A stretch of DNA of 64,000 nt, taken from NCBI RefSeq assembly GCF_011300875.1, contig NZ_CP049862.1, forward strand, positions 124,001 to 188,000, read 5' to 3'. The DNA comes from Sanguibacter sp. HDW7. Its GTDB lineage: Bacteria; Actinomycetota; Actinomycetes; Actinomycetales; Cellulomonadaceae. Position numbers and translations under genes: made by a program. How positions within the stretch are numbered: the stretch's first letter is position 1; every line of letters starts with the position of its first letter. The notes beneath the pieces were generated by a model. It worked only from the letters and a program-made list of their open reading frames with translations, did no database searches and had not been told where the DNA came from. Shown here piece by piece: positions 39,484 to 47,283 of the stretch.

Positions 39484-42309
39484 GTGTCCTCCTTCCTCTA
39501 CCGGCTCGGTCGGCGCATGGTGCGGCACCGGCGTGCCGTCGTCGCCGTCGTGCTCGCCCTGCTCGTCGCGCTCGGCGCGGCCGCGGGCCTCCTGCAGAAG
39601 GGCATGGACAACTCCGTCTCCATCCCCGGCACCGAGTCGCAGGCCGCGCTCGACCGCCTGGCCGCGACGTTCCCCGAGGTCTCTGGCGCGAGCGCACAGA
39701 TCCTCGTCGTCTCGCCCGCGGGCACGTCAGTCCGTGACGAGAAGGTCGCGGACGAGGTGCGTGCCACGACCGACGCCCTCGCCGCACGCAGCGATGTCCG
39801 CGGTGTCCAGTCGCCCTTCACCGACACGCTCACGGGCGATCCCGTGAGCGCCGCGGACGCGACAGGGCTCTCCGACGACGGCCGCGCCGCGCTCGTCACC
39901 GTCATGATGGACGGCGCCGGCACCGAGATCCCTACTGAGGTCAAGGACGAGATCGTCGACATCGTCGGGGATCTCGACGCGCAGCTGCCCGAAGGCTGGT
40001 CCGCGACGGTCGGCGGCGAGCTCTTCTCCTCGGAGTTCCCCACGATCACCGTGACCGAGGCCCTCGGCGTCGGTATCGCGCTCGTCGTCCTCGTCCTCAC
40101 CCTCGGCTCGCTCGTCGCCGCGGGCCTGCCGCTGCTCAACGCGATCGTCGGCGTCGTCATCGCCATGGCGCTCGTCCTGCTCGCGACCGCCGTGACACCC
40201 GTCAACTCCTCGACGCCCATGCTCGCGCTCATGCTCGGCCTCGCCGTCGGCATCGACTACGCGCTCTTCATCGTCTCGAGGCACCGCGACCAGCTCCGCG
40301 ACGGCCTCGACGTCGAGGAGTCGATCGCCCGCGCGACCGCGACCTCCGGCTCCGCAGTCCTCTTCGCGGGACTCACCGTGATGATCGCGCTCGTCGGGCT
40401 CGGCGTCGCAGGCATCCCGTTCCTCACGACGATGGGTGTCGCCGGTGCCGTCGCGGTCGCCGTCGCAGTCGTCGTCTCCGTGACGCTCACGCCTGCGCTG
40501 CTCGGGTTCGCGGGCGAACGCGTCCGGCCCCGCGCGCCGCGTCGGGCACGGCGCGCGGAGGCGCGCGCCGCCGCGGCCCACACCGCGTCGACGGCTCCGG
40601 ACGGTGCCGCTCCCGCCGGACCCGCTCCCGAGGACGCCCCGTCCCGGGGCGCGCACACCGAGGCGCCCCGCACCCGCGCCGACAGGTTCTTCGCCGGGTG
40701 GGTCCACGCTGTCACCCGACGCCCCATCCTCACGATCGTCGCGGTCCTCGGGGTCGGGACCTTCCTCGCGCTGCCCGCGCTCGACCTCCGCCTCGCCCTC
40801 CCCAACGCGGGCGTCCTCCCGGAGTCCAGCCAGGCACGCCAGACGTACGACCGCGTCACCGAGCACTACGGCCCGGGTGCCAACGGCCCGCTCATCGTCA
40901 CGGGATCGATCCTCACGAGCGACGACCCGCTCGGCCTCGCCGAGAAGATCGCCGACGAGATGCGCGCGCTGCCCGGCGTCGCCGCCGTGCCGCTCTCGAC
41001 CCCCAACGCGTCGGCCGACACGCTCATCGTCCAGGTCGTCCCCACGACCGGCCCGACCGACGAGGCCACGGCCGAGCTCGTCCAGACGATCCGTGACCAG
41101 CGCGAACGTCTCGAGCGCGAGTACGACGTCGACATCGCCGTCACCGGGTTCACCGCCGTCGGCATCGACGTCTCCGCAAAGCTCGGATCCGCACTGCTGC
41201 CGTTCGGCATCTTCGTCGTCGGCCTCTCGCTCATCCTCCTCACGATGGTCTTCCGCTCTGTCGCCGTCCCGCTCAAGGCGACGTTCGGCTACCTGCTCTC
41301 CGTCGTCGCCGCCTTCGGCGTCGTCGCCGCCGTCTTCGAGAACGGCGTCGCCGCCGACCTTCTCCACGTCGCGAAGCTCGGGCCCGTCATCTCGTTCATG
41401 CCGATCGTCCTCATGGGCGTGCTCTTCGGCCTCGCCATGGACTACGAGGTCTTCCTCGTCTCCCGCATCCGCGAGGAGTACGTCCACGGTGGCGACGCCC
41501 GCGCAGCGATCCGCTCCGGGTTCCGGGGCTCGGCCCAGGTCGTCACAGCCGCCGCGGTCATCATGTTCTCCGTCTTCTTCTTCTTCGTCCCCGAGGGCGA
41601 CGTCAACATCAAGCCCATCGCGCTCGGCCTCGCCGTCGGTGTGTTCGTCGACGCGTTCCTCGTCCGCATGACCCTCGTCCCCGCGGTGCTCGAGCTCCTC
41701 GGCGACAAGGCGTGGTGGATGCCCCGCTGGCTCGACCGGGTGCTGCCGTCGTTCGACGTCGAGGGCGAGGGGCTCCATGCCGAGCTCGCCCTCGAGGGCT
41801 GGCCCGCGACCGGGACTGCCATCGCCGCACGCGGCCTGCGCGTCGACGAGCGTGCCGGCCTCGCTGCGGACGTCGACGTCGAGGTCCCTGAGGGTGGCGT
41901 GCTCGTCGTCGACGGGCCCGCCCGCGAGGTCACCGGCCTGCTGCTCACCCTCGCTGGGCGCGTCCCGCCCCTCGCGGGTGACCTCAAGGTCGACGGGCTC
42001 TCCCTTCCGCACCGTGCGGGTGCCGTCCGTCGACGCGTCGGCTGGATCGACTCGCGCCACGCCGACGCGCGCGCCGTCGAGGCCGCGCTCCGCGAGGACC
42101 CGCGCGTCCTCGTCGTCGACGCGGCCCACCACCTCCACGGCTCGACCCGCACCGGAGACGCGCTCCTGGCCGCCCAGGAGGCGGGCACGACGCTCGTGCT
42201 CGGCACGTCCGGCGCCGACGTCCTGCCGCCAGGGATCGTCCCGACGCACCGCCTCACCCTCACGTCCGCCCCCGCAGGCGCTCCCGTCGCCGTCGGAGCG
42301 ATGCGATGA
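39484..42309 (+). CDS. MMPL/RND-family membrane transporter with ABC-ATPase-like C-terminal domain
   Basis: 941 aa from GTG 39484 (CAGGAG upstream). Two MMPL repeats, each with one TM, a large extracytoplasmic loop and five TMs. The first block includes LALMLGLAVGIDYALFIVSR, the second VLMGVLFGLAMDYEVFLVSR. Asp in GxDY/MDYE is the usual proton-relay region. Residues ~760-941 resemble an ABC ATPase core (LTLAGRVPPLAGDLKVDGLS, DPRVLVVDAAHH as Walker B), but the Walker A lysine motif is absent (VDGPAREVTGLLL). So the domain probably does not hydrolyse ATP. Lipid or drug export is likely. Coupled to the next gene by ATGA. Confidence 0.9.
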   Translation: MSSFLYRLGRRMVRHRRAVVAVVLALLVALGAAAGLLQKGMDNSVSIPGTESQAALDRLAATFPEVSGASAQILVVSPAGTSVRDEKVADEVRATTDALAARSDVRGVQSPFTDTLTGDPVSAADATGLSDDGRAALVTVMMDGAGTEIPTEVKDEIVDIVGDLDAQLPEGWSATVGGELFSSEFPTITVTEALGVGIALVVLVLTLGSLVAAGLPLLNAIVGVVIAMALVLLATAVTPVNSSTPMLALMLGLAVGIDYALFIVSRHRDQLRDGLDVEESIARATATSGSAVLFAGLTVMIALVGLGVAGIPFLTTMGVAGAVAVAVAVVVSVTLTPALLGFAGERVRPRAPRRARRAEARAAAAHTASTAPDGAAPAGPAPEDAPSRGAHTEAPRTRADRFFAGWVHAVTRRPILTIVAVLGVGTFLALPALDLRLALPNAGVLPESSQARQTYDRVTEHYGPGANGPLIVTGSILTSDDPLGLAEKIADEMRALPGVAAVPLSTPNASADTLIVQVVPTTGPTDEATAELVQTIRDQRERLEREYDVDIAVTGFTAVGIDVSAKLGSALLPFGIFVVGLSLILLTMVFRSVAVPLKATFGYLLSVVAAFGVVAAVFENGVAADLLHVAKLGPVISFMPIVLMGVLFGLAMDYEVFLVSRIREEYVHGGDARAAIRSGFRGSAQVVTAAAVIMFSVFFFFVPEGDVNIKPIALGLAVGVFVDAFLVRMTLVPAVLELLGDKAWWMPRWLDRVLPSFDVEGEGLHAELALEGWPATGTAIAARGLRVDERAGLAADVDVEVPEGGVLVVDGPAREVTGLLLTLAGRVPPLAGDLKVDGLSLPHRAGAVRRRVGWIDSRHADARAVEAALREDPRVLVVDAAHHLHGSTRTGDALLAAQEAGTTLVLGTSGADVLPPGIVPTHRLTLTSAPAGAPVAVGAMR

Positions 42310-44789
42310 CCGCCCCCGTCAGGAAGGACCCCGTCATGACCCGGTCCACGCAGCGCAGGTGGCTCCTCGCCCTCGTCGCGCTCCTCGTGCCCGTCGCGCT
42401 CGTCGCGACGATGCTCGCCTCGCAGTGGGACCCCGCCTCCCGCGCGTCCGACATCACCGCAGCCGTCGTCAACCACGACGAGCCCGTGACGATCGACGGT
42501 CAGCTCACGCCGCTCGGCCGCCAGCTCGCGGCCGAGCTCGTCAAGGGTTCGCGCTCGCGCGGCGGCTGGACCTGGGTCGTCACCGACGCCGACGACGCCT
42601 CGACGGGGCTCGAGGCCGGCACCTACGCCGCCGTCGTCACCATCCCTGAGACGTTCTCCGCCGACGCCACGTCGTTCGCGGACGGCGACGGCGCACGCCA
42701 GGCACGCATCGACGTCGCGTCCGCACAGGGCTCGACCGCGACCCGCGACCTCGTGACCACGGCGCTCGCCGACGCAGCAACCGTCGGCCTGGGCCGCCAG
42801 CTCACCCGGTCGTTCGTCGAGCAGGTCCTCGTCGGCTTCTCGACGACCGGCGACCAGCTCGGCCAGGCCGCCGACGGCGCCCACCAGCTCGCCGACGGTG
42901 CGGGCAAGCTCGCGGACGGGCAGCAGCAGCTCGCCGACGGCGCCGACACCCTCGCGTCCGGCACCGGGACCCTCGCCGACGGGCTCGGCACCCTCGCGAC
43001 CGGGGCCGGAAGCGCCGCAACCGGAGCCACGACCCTCGCCACCGGCGCCGGGACCCTCGCGACCGGCGCGAAGGACCTCGCCTCCGGCGCGCGCGACCTG
43101 GCCGCAGGCACCAAGCCGCTCGCGACCGGTGCGACACAGTCCTCCGACGGCGCCAAGGACCTCGCGAAGGGCGCGAAGGACCTCGCCGGCGGGGCCAAGG
43201 CTCTCGCGACCGGCACGACCGGGATCGCCGAGGGCGCCACAGCGCTCGCGGACGGCGCGAAGCCGCTCGCTGAGGGGGCCGACGCCGTCGCCGACGGCGT
43301 CGAGAGCGTGCTCGCCGGGGTGCGCGCAATGCAGCCGGGGGTCGCGAAGCTGCCCGGGAGCGTTGCCGCGCTCAGGGCGGCGCTCGACCAGCTCGACGAC
43401 GTGACCTCGCAGCTCACCACGGTGCGCGCCCAGATGGGTGCGGCGGGGTGCGCGGCGGACCGCTCGGCGCCCGGCTGCCCCGAGCTCCTCGGGGCAGAGC
43501 TGGAGCTCGAGGCAGCGTACGGGCAGCTCCTTGACGGGCTCGAGGGAGGGCTCGCCGCGCTGGAGGGTGACCCGACGGCCGACCCGAAGGACGCCTCCGC
43601 AGGCCTCCACGGCCTCGTCGCCGGGCTCGGCGCCCTCGTCGGCGACCCGAAGGCCGACCCGACGGACCCCACCGCCGGCCTCCACGGCCTCGCAGCAGGC
43701 GCCCGCGGTGTCGCCGACGGCGCCGACGCGCTCTCCTCCGGTGCCACGGCGCTCGCGACCGGCGCGAACGATCTCGCCACCGGGGCGAGCGCGCTCGCGG
43801 ACGGCACCTCGTCCCTCTCGTCGGGTGCGACGAGCCTTTCCGGCGGACTCTCCAAGCTCGCCGCAGGGACGACGACCCTCTCGCAGGGCGCGGGCACGCT
43901 CGCCTCCGGCGCCGGAAAGCTCTCCTCCGGGACCGCCGGCCTCGCGGGCGGGGCGAAGGACCTTGCCAGCGGCGTCGGCCAGCTCTCCGAGGGCGCGCGC
44001 GGCGCGTCCGACGGGGCCGTCGCGCTGCGCGACGGCGCCTCGACGCTCGCCGACGGGCTCGGACAGACCCTGCCCGGCACCACGCAGCTCACCTCCGGCG
44101 CGCGCGACCTGGCAAGCGGCCTCGGCACGGCCGTCGACGAGCTCGCGAAGCAGAAGGTCGCCGACCCGACCTCGCTCGCGGACGTCGTCGTGCAGCCCGT
44201 CGCCTCGCCCGCGGCACGTGAACTCGGCCCGATCGGCGCGGTGGGCGTGACGATGGCCGTCGCCCTGTGGCTCGGCACGCTCGTCCTCACGATGCGGCCG
44301 CGGATCTCGGGTGCCGCGACCCTCGGCACGACCCGTTCGTCGTTCCAGGTCACTGCCCGGGGGATCGGCGTGACGTCGGCAGTCGCCGCCGTGCAGGGTG
44401 CGCTCGCGGGCGTCGTCGTCGCGCTCGTCACCGAGGCGCCGTGGGTCGTCGTGCCGGCTGCGGCGCTCGTCGCCGTCGTCCTGCTGTGGTTCCTCCACGC
44501 GGTCGTCGCGTGGGCGGGCAACGTGGGGCGGGCCTTCGCGCTCGTCGTCGGCGTCGCCGTCCTCGTCGCGTCGGCGTCGCCGTCGGCGCCCGCGTGGGTC
44601 GGCAGCCTCGGGCAGCTGGGACCGCTGGATGCGGCTTCACGCTTCCTCGGCGGGCTCTCCCACGAGGGTGCTGCAGGCGGCGCGCTCGTCGTCCTCCTCG
44701 TGTGGGCAGGCGTCTCCGCGGCAGCCGCGGTCGGTGCCACGACGTGGCACCGCCGCCAGGCAGGCCAAGCCCTCCTAGCAACGACGTAG
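42306..44789 (+). CDS. YhgE/Pip-family membrane protein with heptad repeats
   Basis: 827 aa, ATG 42306 (overlaps the MMPL stop); ATG 42336 is possible. One N-terminal TM (residues ~18-38) is followed by an extracytoplasmic domain. From ~185 to ~615 many seven-residue units of type xLAdGAxxLAxGA occur in two blocks, around a segment with two Cys (GAAGCAADRSAPGCPELLGA). Five to six TMs end the protein. This is the YhgE/Pip architecture found next to MMPL genes in actinobacteria; Lactococcus Pip is a phage receptor. Role in export with the MMPL protein is inferred. Confidence 0.9.
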   Translation: MTAPVRKDPVMTRSTQRRWLLALVALLVPVALVATMLASQWDPASRASDITAAVVNHDEPVTIDGQLTPLGRQLAAELVKGSRSRGGWTWVVTDADDASTGLEAGTYAAVVTIPETFSADATSFADGDGARQARIDVASAQGSTATRDLVTTALADAATVGLGRQLTRSFVEQVLVGFSTTGDQLGQAADGAHQLADGAGKLADGQQQLADGADTLASGTGTLADGLGTLATGAGSAATGATTLATGAGTLATGAKDLASGARDLAAGTKPLATGATQSSDGAKDLAKGAKDLAGGAKALATGTTGIAEGATALADGAKPLAEGADAVADGVESVLAGVRAMQPGVAKLPGSVAALRAALDQLDDVTSQLTTVRAQMGAAGCAADRSAPGCPELLGAELELEAAYGQLLDGLEGGLAALEGDPTADPKDASAGLHGLVAGLGALVGDPKADPTDPTAGLHGLAAGARGVADGADALSSGATALATGANDLATGASALADGTSSLSSGATSLSGGLSKLAAGTTTLSQGAGTLASGAGKLSSGTAGLAGGAKDLASGVGQLSEGARGASDGAVALRDGASTLADGLGQTLPGTTQLTSGARDLASGLGTAVDELAKQKVADPTSLADVVVQPVASPAARELGPIGAVGVTMAVALWLGTLVLTMRPRISGAATLGTTRSSFQVTARGIGVTSAVAAVQGALAGVVVALVTEAPWVVVPAAALVAVVLLWFLHAVVAWAGNVGRAFALVVGVAVLVASASPSAPAWVGSLGQLGPLDAASRFLGGLSHEGAAGGALVVLLVWAGVSAAAAVGATTWHRRQAGQALLATT

Positions 44790-44805
44790 CCCTGCACCGA
44801 CGTCT

Positions 44806-44877
44806 CGCGAGATAGGGGTCTCCATGCGAGATAGCGGCCTACCGACCGCTATCTCGCGTGGCTGCCCCTATCTCGCG
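44806..44877. repeat. 72-bp four-armed palindromic element, family A, copy 3
   Basis: Outer arms CGCGAGATAGGGG (44806-44818) and CCCCTATCTCGCG (44865-44877) pair perfectly. Inner arms GCGAGATAGCGG (44826-44837) and CCGCTATCTCGC (44846-44857) also pair perfectly. The inner core has a compensatory G-to-C change (TAGCGG with CCGCTA), so pairing is kept although sequence changed. Lies between the convergent Pip and VOC genes. Confidence 0.9.
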
Positions 44878-44904
44878 TTCCCGCCACCGCCCAGTGCGGG
44901 GCGG

Positions 44905-45318
44905 TCAGCGGTCGCGGGAGGAGAGCACGCAGAACTCGTTGCCCTCCGGGTCGCGCAGGACGGTCCAAAAAACGTCGCCCTGCCCGACGTCCGCGGGGGT
45001 CGCGCCCCGCGCGAGGAGCGAGGCGATCTCCGCGTCGCGATCGTCGTCGACGTGCGGTGCGAGATCGATGTGCAGGCGGTTCTTCACCTGCTTGTCCTCG
45101 GGCACCTTGACGAAGACGAGGCCCTGCGGCAGCCCGGTCCAGCGCTCGTGCGGCACGGGCGACATGGGGTCGAGGTCCGCAGGCCAGTGCCGGGGGATGA
45201 GCACGAGCTCGTCGTCGGCCTCGTAGATGATCTGCCAGTCGAGCGTCTCCGCCCACCAATGACCCTGGGCGGCGACGTCGTGCGAGTCGATGACCGTCGT
45301 GTAGAAGCGAAGCGCCAT
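44905..45318 (-). CDS. VOC (glyoxalase-like) family protein
   Basis: 137 aa from ATG 45318. MALRFYTTVIDSHDVAAQGH, WWAETLDWQIIYEADDELVL, NRLHIDLAP and DPEGNEFCVLSS form the paired beta-alpha-beta-beta-beta modules of the vicinal-oxygen-chelate fold. His in RLHIDL and Glu in GNEFCV are possible metal ligands. The substrate is unknown. Single gene, bracketed by family A elements 3 and 4. Confidence 0.85.
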   Translation of the reverse strand: MALRFYTTVIDSHDVAAQGHWWAETLDWQIIYEADDELVLIPRHWPADLDPMSPVPHERWTGLPQGLVFVKVPEDKQVKNRLHIDLAPHVDDDRDAEIASLLARGATPADVGQGDVFWTVLRDPEGNEFCVLSSRDR

Positions 45319-45392
45319 GAGAGTCCTCCATCCGGGGACCCCGTCGTCCCCACCTGCCCGACGCTACCCCCTGCCCCCGCGGTAGCAACTCA

Positions 45393-45464
45393 CGCGAGAT
45401 GGGGGTGCAGCGCCCAGATAGGGGCCTGCGGGCCCCTATCTGGCGTCCTGACCCCTAGCTCGCG
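45393..45464. repeat. 72-bp four-armed palindromic element, family A, copy 4
   Basis: Outer arms CGCGAGATGGGGGT (45393-45406) and ACCCCTAGCTCGCG (45451-45464) pair imperfectly. Inner arms CGCCCAGATAGGGGCC (45411-45426) and GGCCCCTATCTGGCG (45431-45445) pair almost fully. Located 26 bases past the pirin stop. Confidence 0.85.
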
Positions 45465-45489
45465 GCGCGCGGGCGCCTGGGGGCGCGGG

Positions 45490-46503
45490 TCAGCGTTCGC
45501 GGGGGCGGAGGCGGACGTTCGGGAGCTCAGGTGCCGGCAGCGACGGGCCCGGGTAGCCCGCGACCTTGCCGAAGCGCGCCTCGCCCTCGGCGCCGCCCGC
45601 CACCGCGTCCTGCCACAGCCGGCGCGCCTCGACGACTTCGTCGTGCGAGCGCCCGACGAAGTTCCACCACATGAGGATCTGCTCGGCGAACGGCTCCCCG
45701 CCCACGAGCACCGCCCGCACCGGCTCGTCACCCGCCCGCAGCTCGAGCACCCGCCGACCTGGCGCGACGTACCCGAGCCACGCGACGTCGACGCGCGTGC
45801 CCTCGAGCGTGAGGTCGCCGGAGTCGACGAGCACGCCATGCTCGAACGACTCGTCGACGTCGAGCCGCACGAGGGCCCCCGGCTCGAGGTCCACCTGCAC
45901 CGCGACGAGCGGCGAGAAAGCCCTCGCGGGCGACGCGACCCCACCGAGCGCGCCCATGACGACCCGCACGACGCCCGCCGGCCCACCGTCCTCCGCGTCG
46001 AGCACGGTAAATGTCGGAAGGTCCGCGACATGCTCGAACAGCCGCTCGCCGTCGCGCGACCCGGACGGCAGCGCCGTCCACAGCTGCACCCCGTGGAGCC
46101 GCCCGTCGTCCGGGAACAGCCCCGGCGTGGCCTGCTCGGAGTGGCAGATGCCCGCGCCCGCGGTCATGAGATTGAGCTGTCCGGGCGCGATCTCCTGGAG
46201 CGACCCGAGGGCGTCGCGGTGCAGGACACGCCCTTCGAACAGCCACGTCACCGTCTGCAGTCCCGTGTGCGGGTGCGGCGCGACGTCCATGCCGCCCGTC
46301 GCCGCGACGTCGTCGGGCCCGTAGTGGTCGATGAAACAGAACGCGCCGATCATCGAGCGGGCCTTCGACGGCAGCGTCCGCCGGACCGTCATGCCGCGCG
46401 GGCCGCCGAGCGGCACGTCACGCGGCTCGACGAGCTCGATGCCCGCGCACGCCGGGCCCGCCTCGCACGAGCTCTCGGCCGGGTGCGCGTCGAGATTCGT
46501 CAT
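45490..46503 (-). CDS. Pirin family protein
   Basis: 337 aa from ATG 46503, overlapping the GNAT stop (ATGA). Pirin bicupin: RTLPSKARSMIGAFCFIDHY, metal site MDVAPHPHTGLQTVTWLFEG then RVLHRDALGS, AGAGICHSEQATP, RLHGVQLWTALP. Three His and one Glu bind Fe in this family. Some bacterial pirins are quercetin dioxygenases; others are redox sensors. The function here is undetermined. Confidence 0.93.
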   Translation of the reverse strand: MTNLDAHPAESSCEAGPACAGIELVEPRDVPLGGPRGMTVRRTLPSKARSMIGAFCFIDHYGPDDVAATGGMDVAPHPHTGLQTVTWLFEGRVLHRDALGSLQEIAPGQLNLMTAGAGICHSEQATPGLFPDDGRLHGVQLWTALPSGSRDGERLFEHVADLPTFTVLDAEDGGPAGVVRVVMGALGGVASPARAFSPLVAVQVDLEPGALVRLDVDESFEHGVLVDSGDLTLEGTRVDVAWLGYVAPGRRVLELRAGDEPVRAVLVGGEPFAEQILMWWNFVGRSHDEVVEARRLWQDAVAGGAEGEARFGKVAGYPGPSLPAPELPNVRLRPRER

Positions 46504-46820
46504 CGCTGGTCCGCCAGACCCAGCCGCTCGCGTGCGTCGGCCGGAACGAGGTCGAGCCACGTGCCCGGGTTGCGTGCGATGACGGAGCGGACGTACGGGC
46601 AGAACGGCAGAACGTCGAGGCCGCGGGCGCGCGCGTCGCCGAGCGCGAAGTCGACGAGCGTCCGCGCAAGGCCCTGACCTGCGAACTCGGGAAGGGTCTC
46701 GGTGTGGGTGAAGGCGATGATGCCGCCCTCGAGGCGGTACTCCGCGAAGCCCGCGAGCGTGCCGCCGACGACGACCTCGTAGCGGGACGCGTCAGGGGCG
46801 TCGATGACGGTGACGTTCAT
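46500..46820 (-). CDS. GNAT-like N-acetyltransferase (NATD1/YidJ type)
   Basis: 106 aa from ATG 46820. Short GNAT fold: YEVVVGGTLAGFAEYRLEGG, FTHTETLPEFAGQGLARTLV with the acetyl-CoA loop GQGLA, and DVLPFCPYVRSVIARNP. This compact class lacks the usual N-terminal strands and has no assigned substrate. Co-translated with pirin by a 4-base overlap. Confidence 0.88.
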   Translation of the reverse strand: MNVTVIDAPDASRYEVVVGGTLAGFAEYRLEGGIIAFTHTETLPEFAGQGLARTLVDFALGDARARGLDVLPFCPYVRSVIARNPGTWLDLVPADARERLGLADQR

Positions 46821-47068
46821 GGCTGCTCCTCGGGCAGGGTGCGCGTGAGCACCATCCTGCCCGTCCAACCCCGCGCGCACCCGGGCGCATTCCCGCGGGC
46901 CGCCCGGCCCGCCCGCGGCGGCCAGGTCCGGCCGGCTCGCGGCGCCAGGCCCGCTTGCGCACGTCGGTCAGGTCCCGCCGGTCCGCGGTGGTCAGGTTCG
47001 CCCCGCGGTGCCGGGCCCGCCGGCCCGCGGCGTCAGCCCCGCCCGTCCGTCGCGGCCGGGTCCGCCCG

Positions 47069-47128
47069 CACGCGGTTTTCAGTCGAGCACGCGGGTTCAA
47101 ACCCGCGTGCTCGACTGATAACCGCGTG
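47069..47128. repeat. 60-bp four-armed palindromic element, family D1
   Basis: Outer arms CACGCGGTT (47069-47077) and AACCGCGTG (47120-47128), separated by two unpaired bases from the inner 18-bp arms CAGTCGAGCACGCGGGTT (47080-47097) and AACCCGCGTGCTCGACTG (47100-47117). The inner arm contains the outer arm's core (CACGCGG.TT). It lies in the 463-base gap upstream of the GNAT gene. Confidence 0.9.
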
Positions 47129-47183
47129 TAGGCCGCAAGGCGCTCCCCGGAACCGTCGCTGATGGCCGCCTGATCTCGGCCTG

Positions 47184-47243
47184 CCCGCAAGTTTGTGCGC
47201 TACCCGCAAGTTCAGACTTGCGGGTAGCGCACAAACTTGCGGG
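47184..47243. repeat. 60-bp four-armed palindromic element, family D2
   Basis: A perfect 28-bp stem with loop TCAG. Each strand carries two copies of CCCGCAAGT (47184 and 47203; reversed at 47216 and 47235) separated by the same spacer. Same length as D1 but a different core. It begins 41 bases past the P-type ATPase stop and is probably its terminator. Nothing else is seen in the gap 46821-47283. Confidence 0.92.
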
Positions 47244-47283
47244 TAGCCGGTCACGCGGACGCGTGTGCGGCGGCTCGGCTCGG

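Noticed and set aside
39727-42249. Long minus-strand frames opposite the MMPL and Pip genes
   Set aside because: Acidic, repetitive antisense shadows. The plus-strand products have clear families, start sites and coupling.
23069-47243. Integron attC sites as an explanation for the four-armed palindromes
   Set aside because: Length and nested-arm geometry are attC-like, but no GTTRRRY/RYYYAAC boxes are seen, arms share one core, and no integron integrase is in the window.
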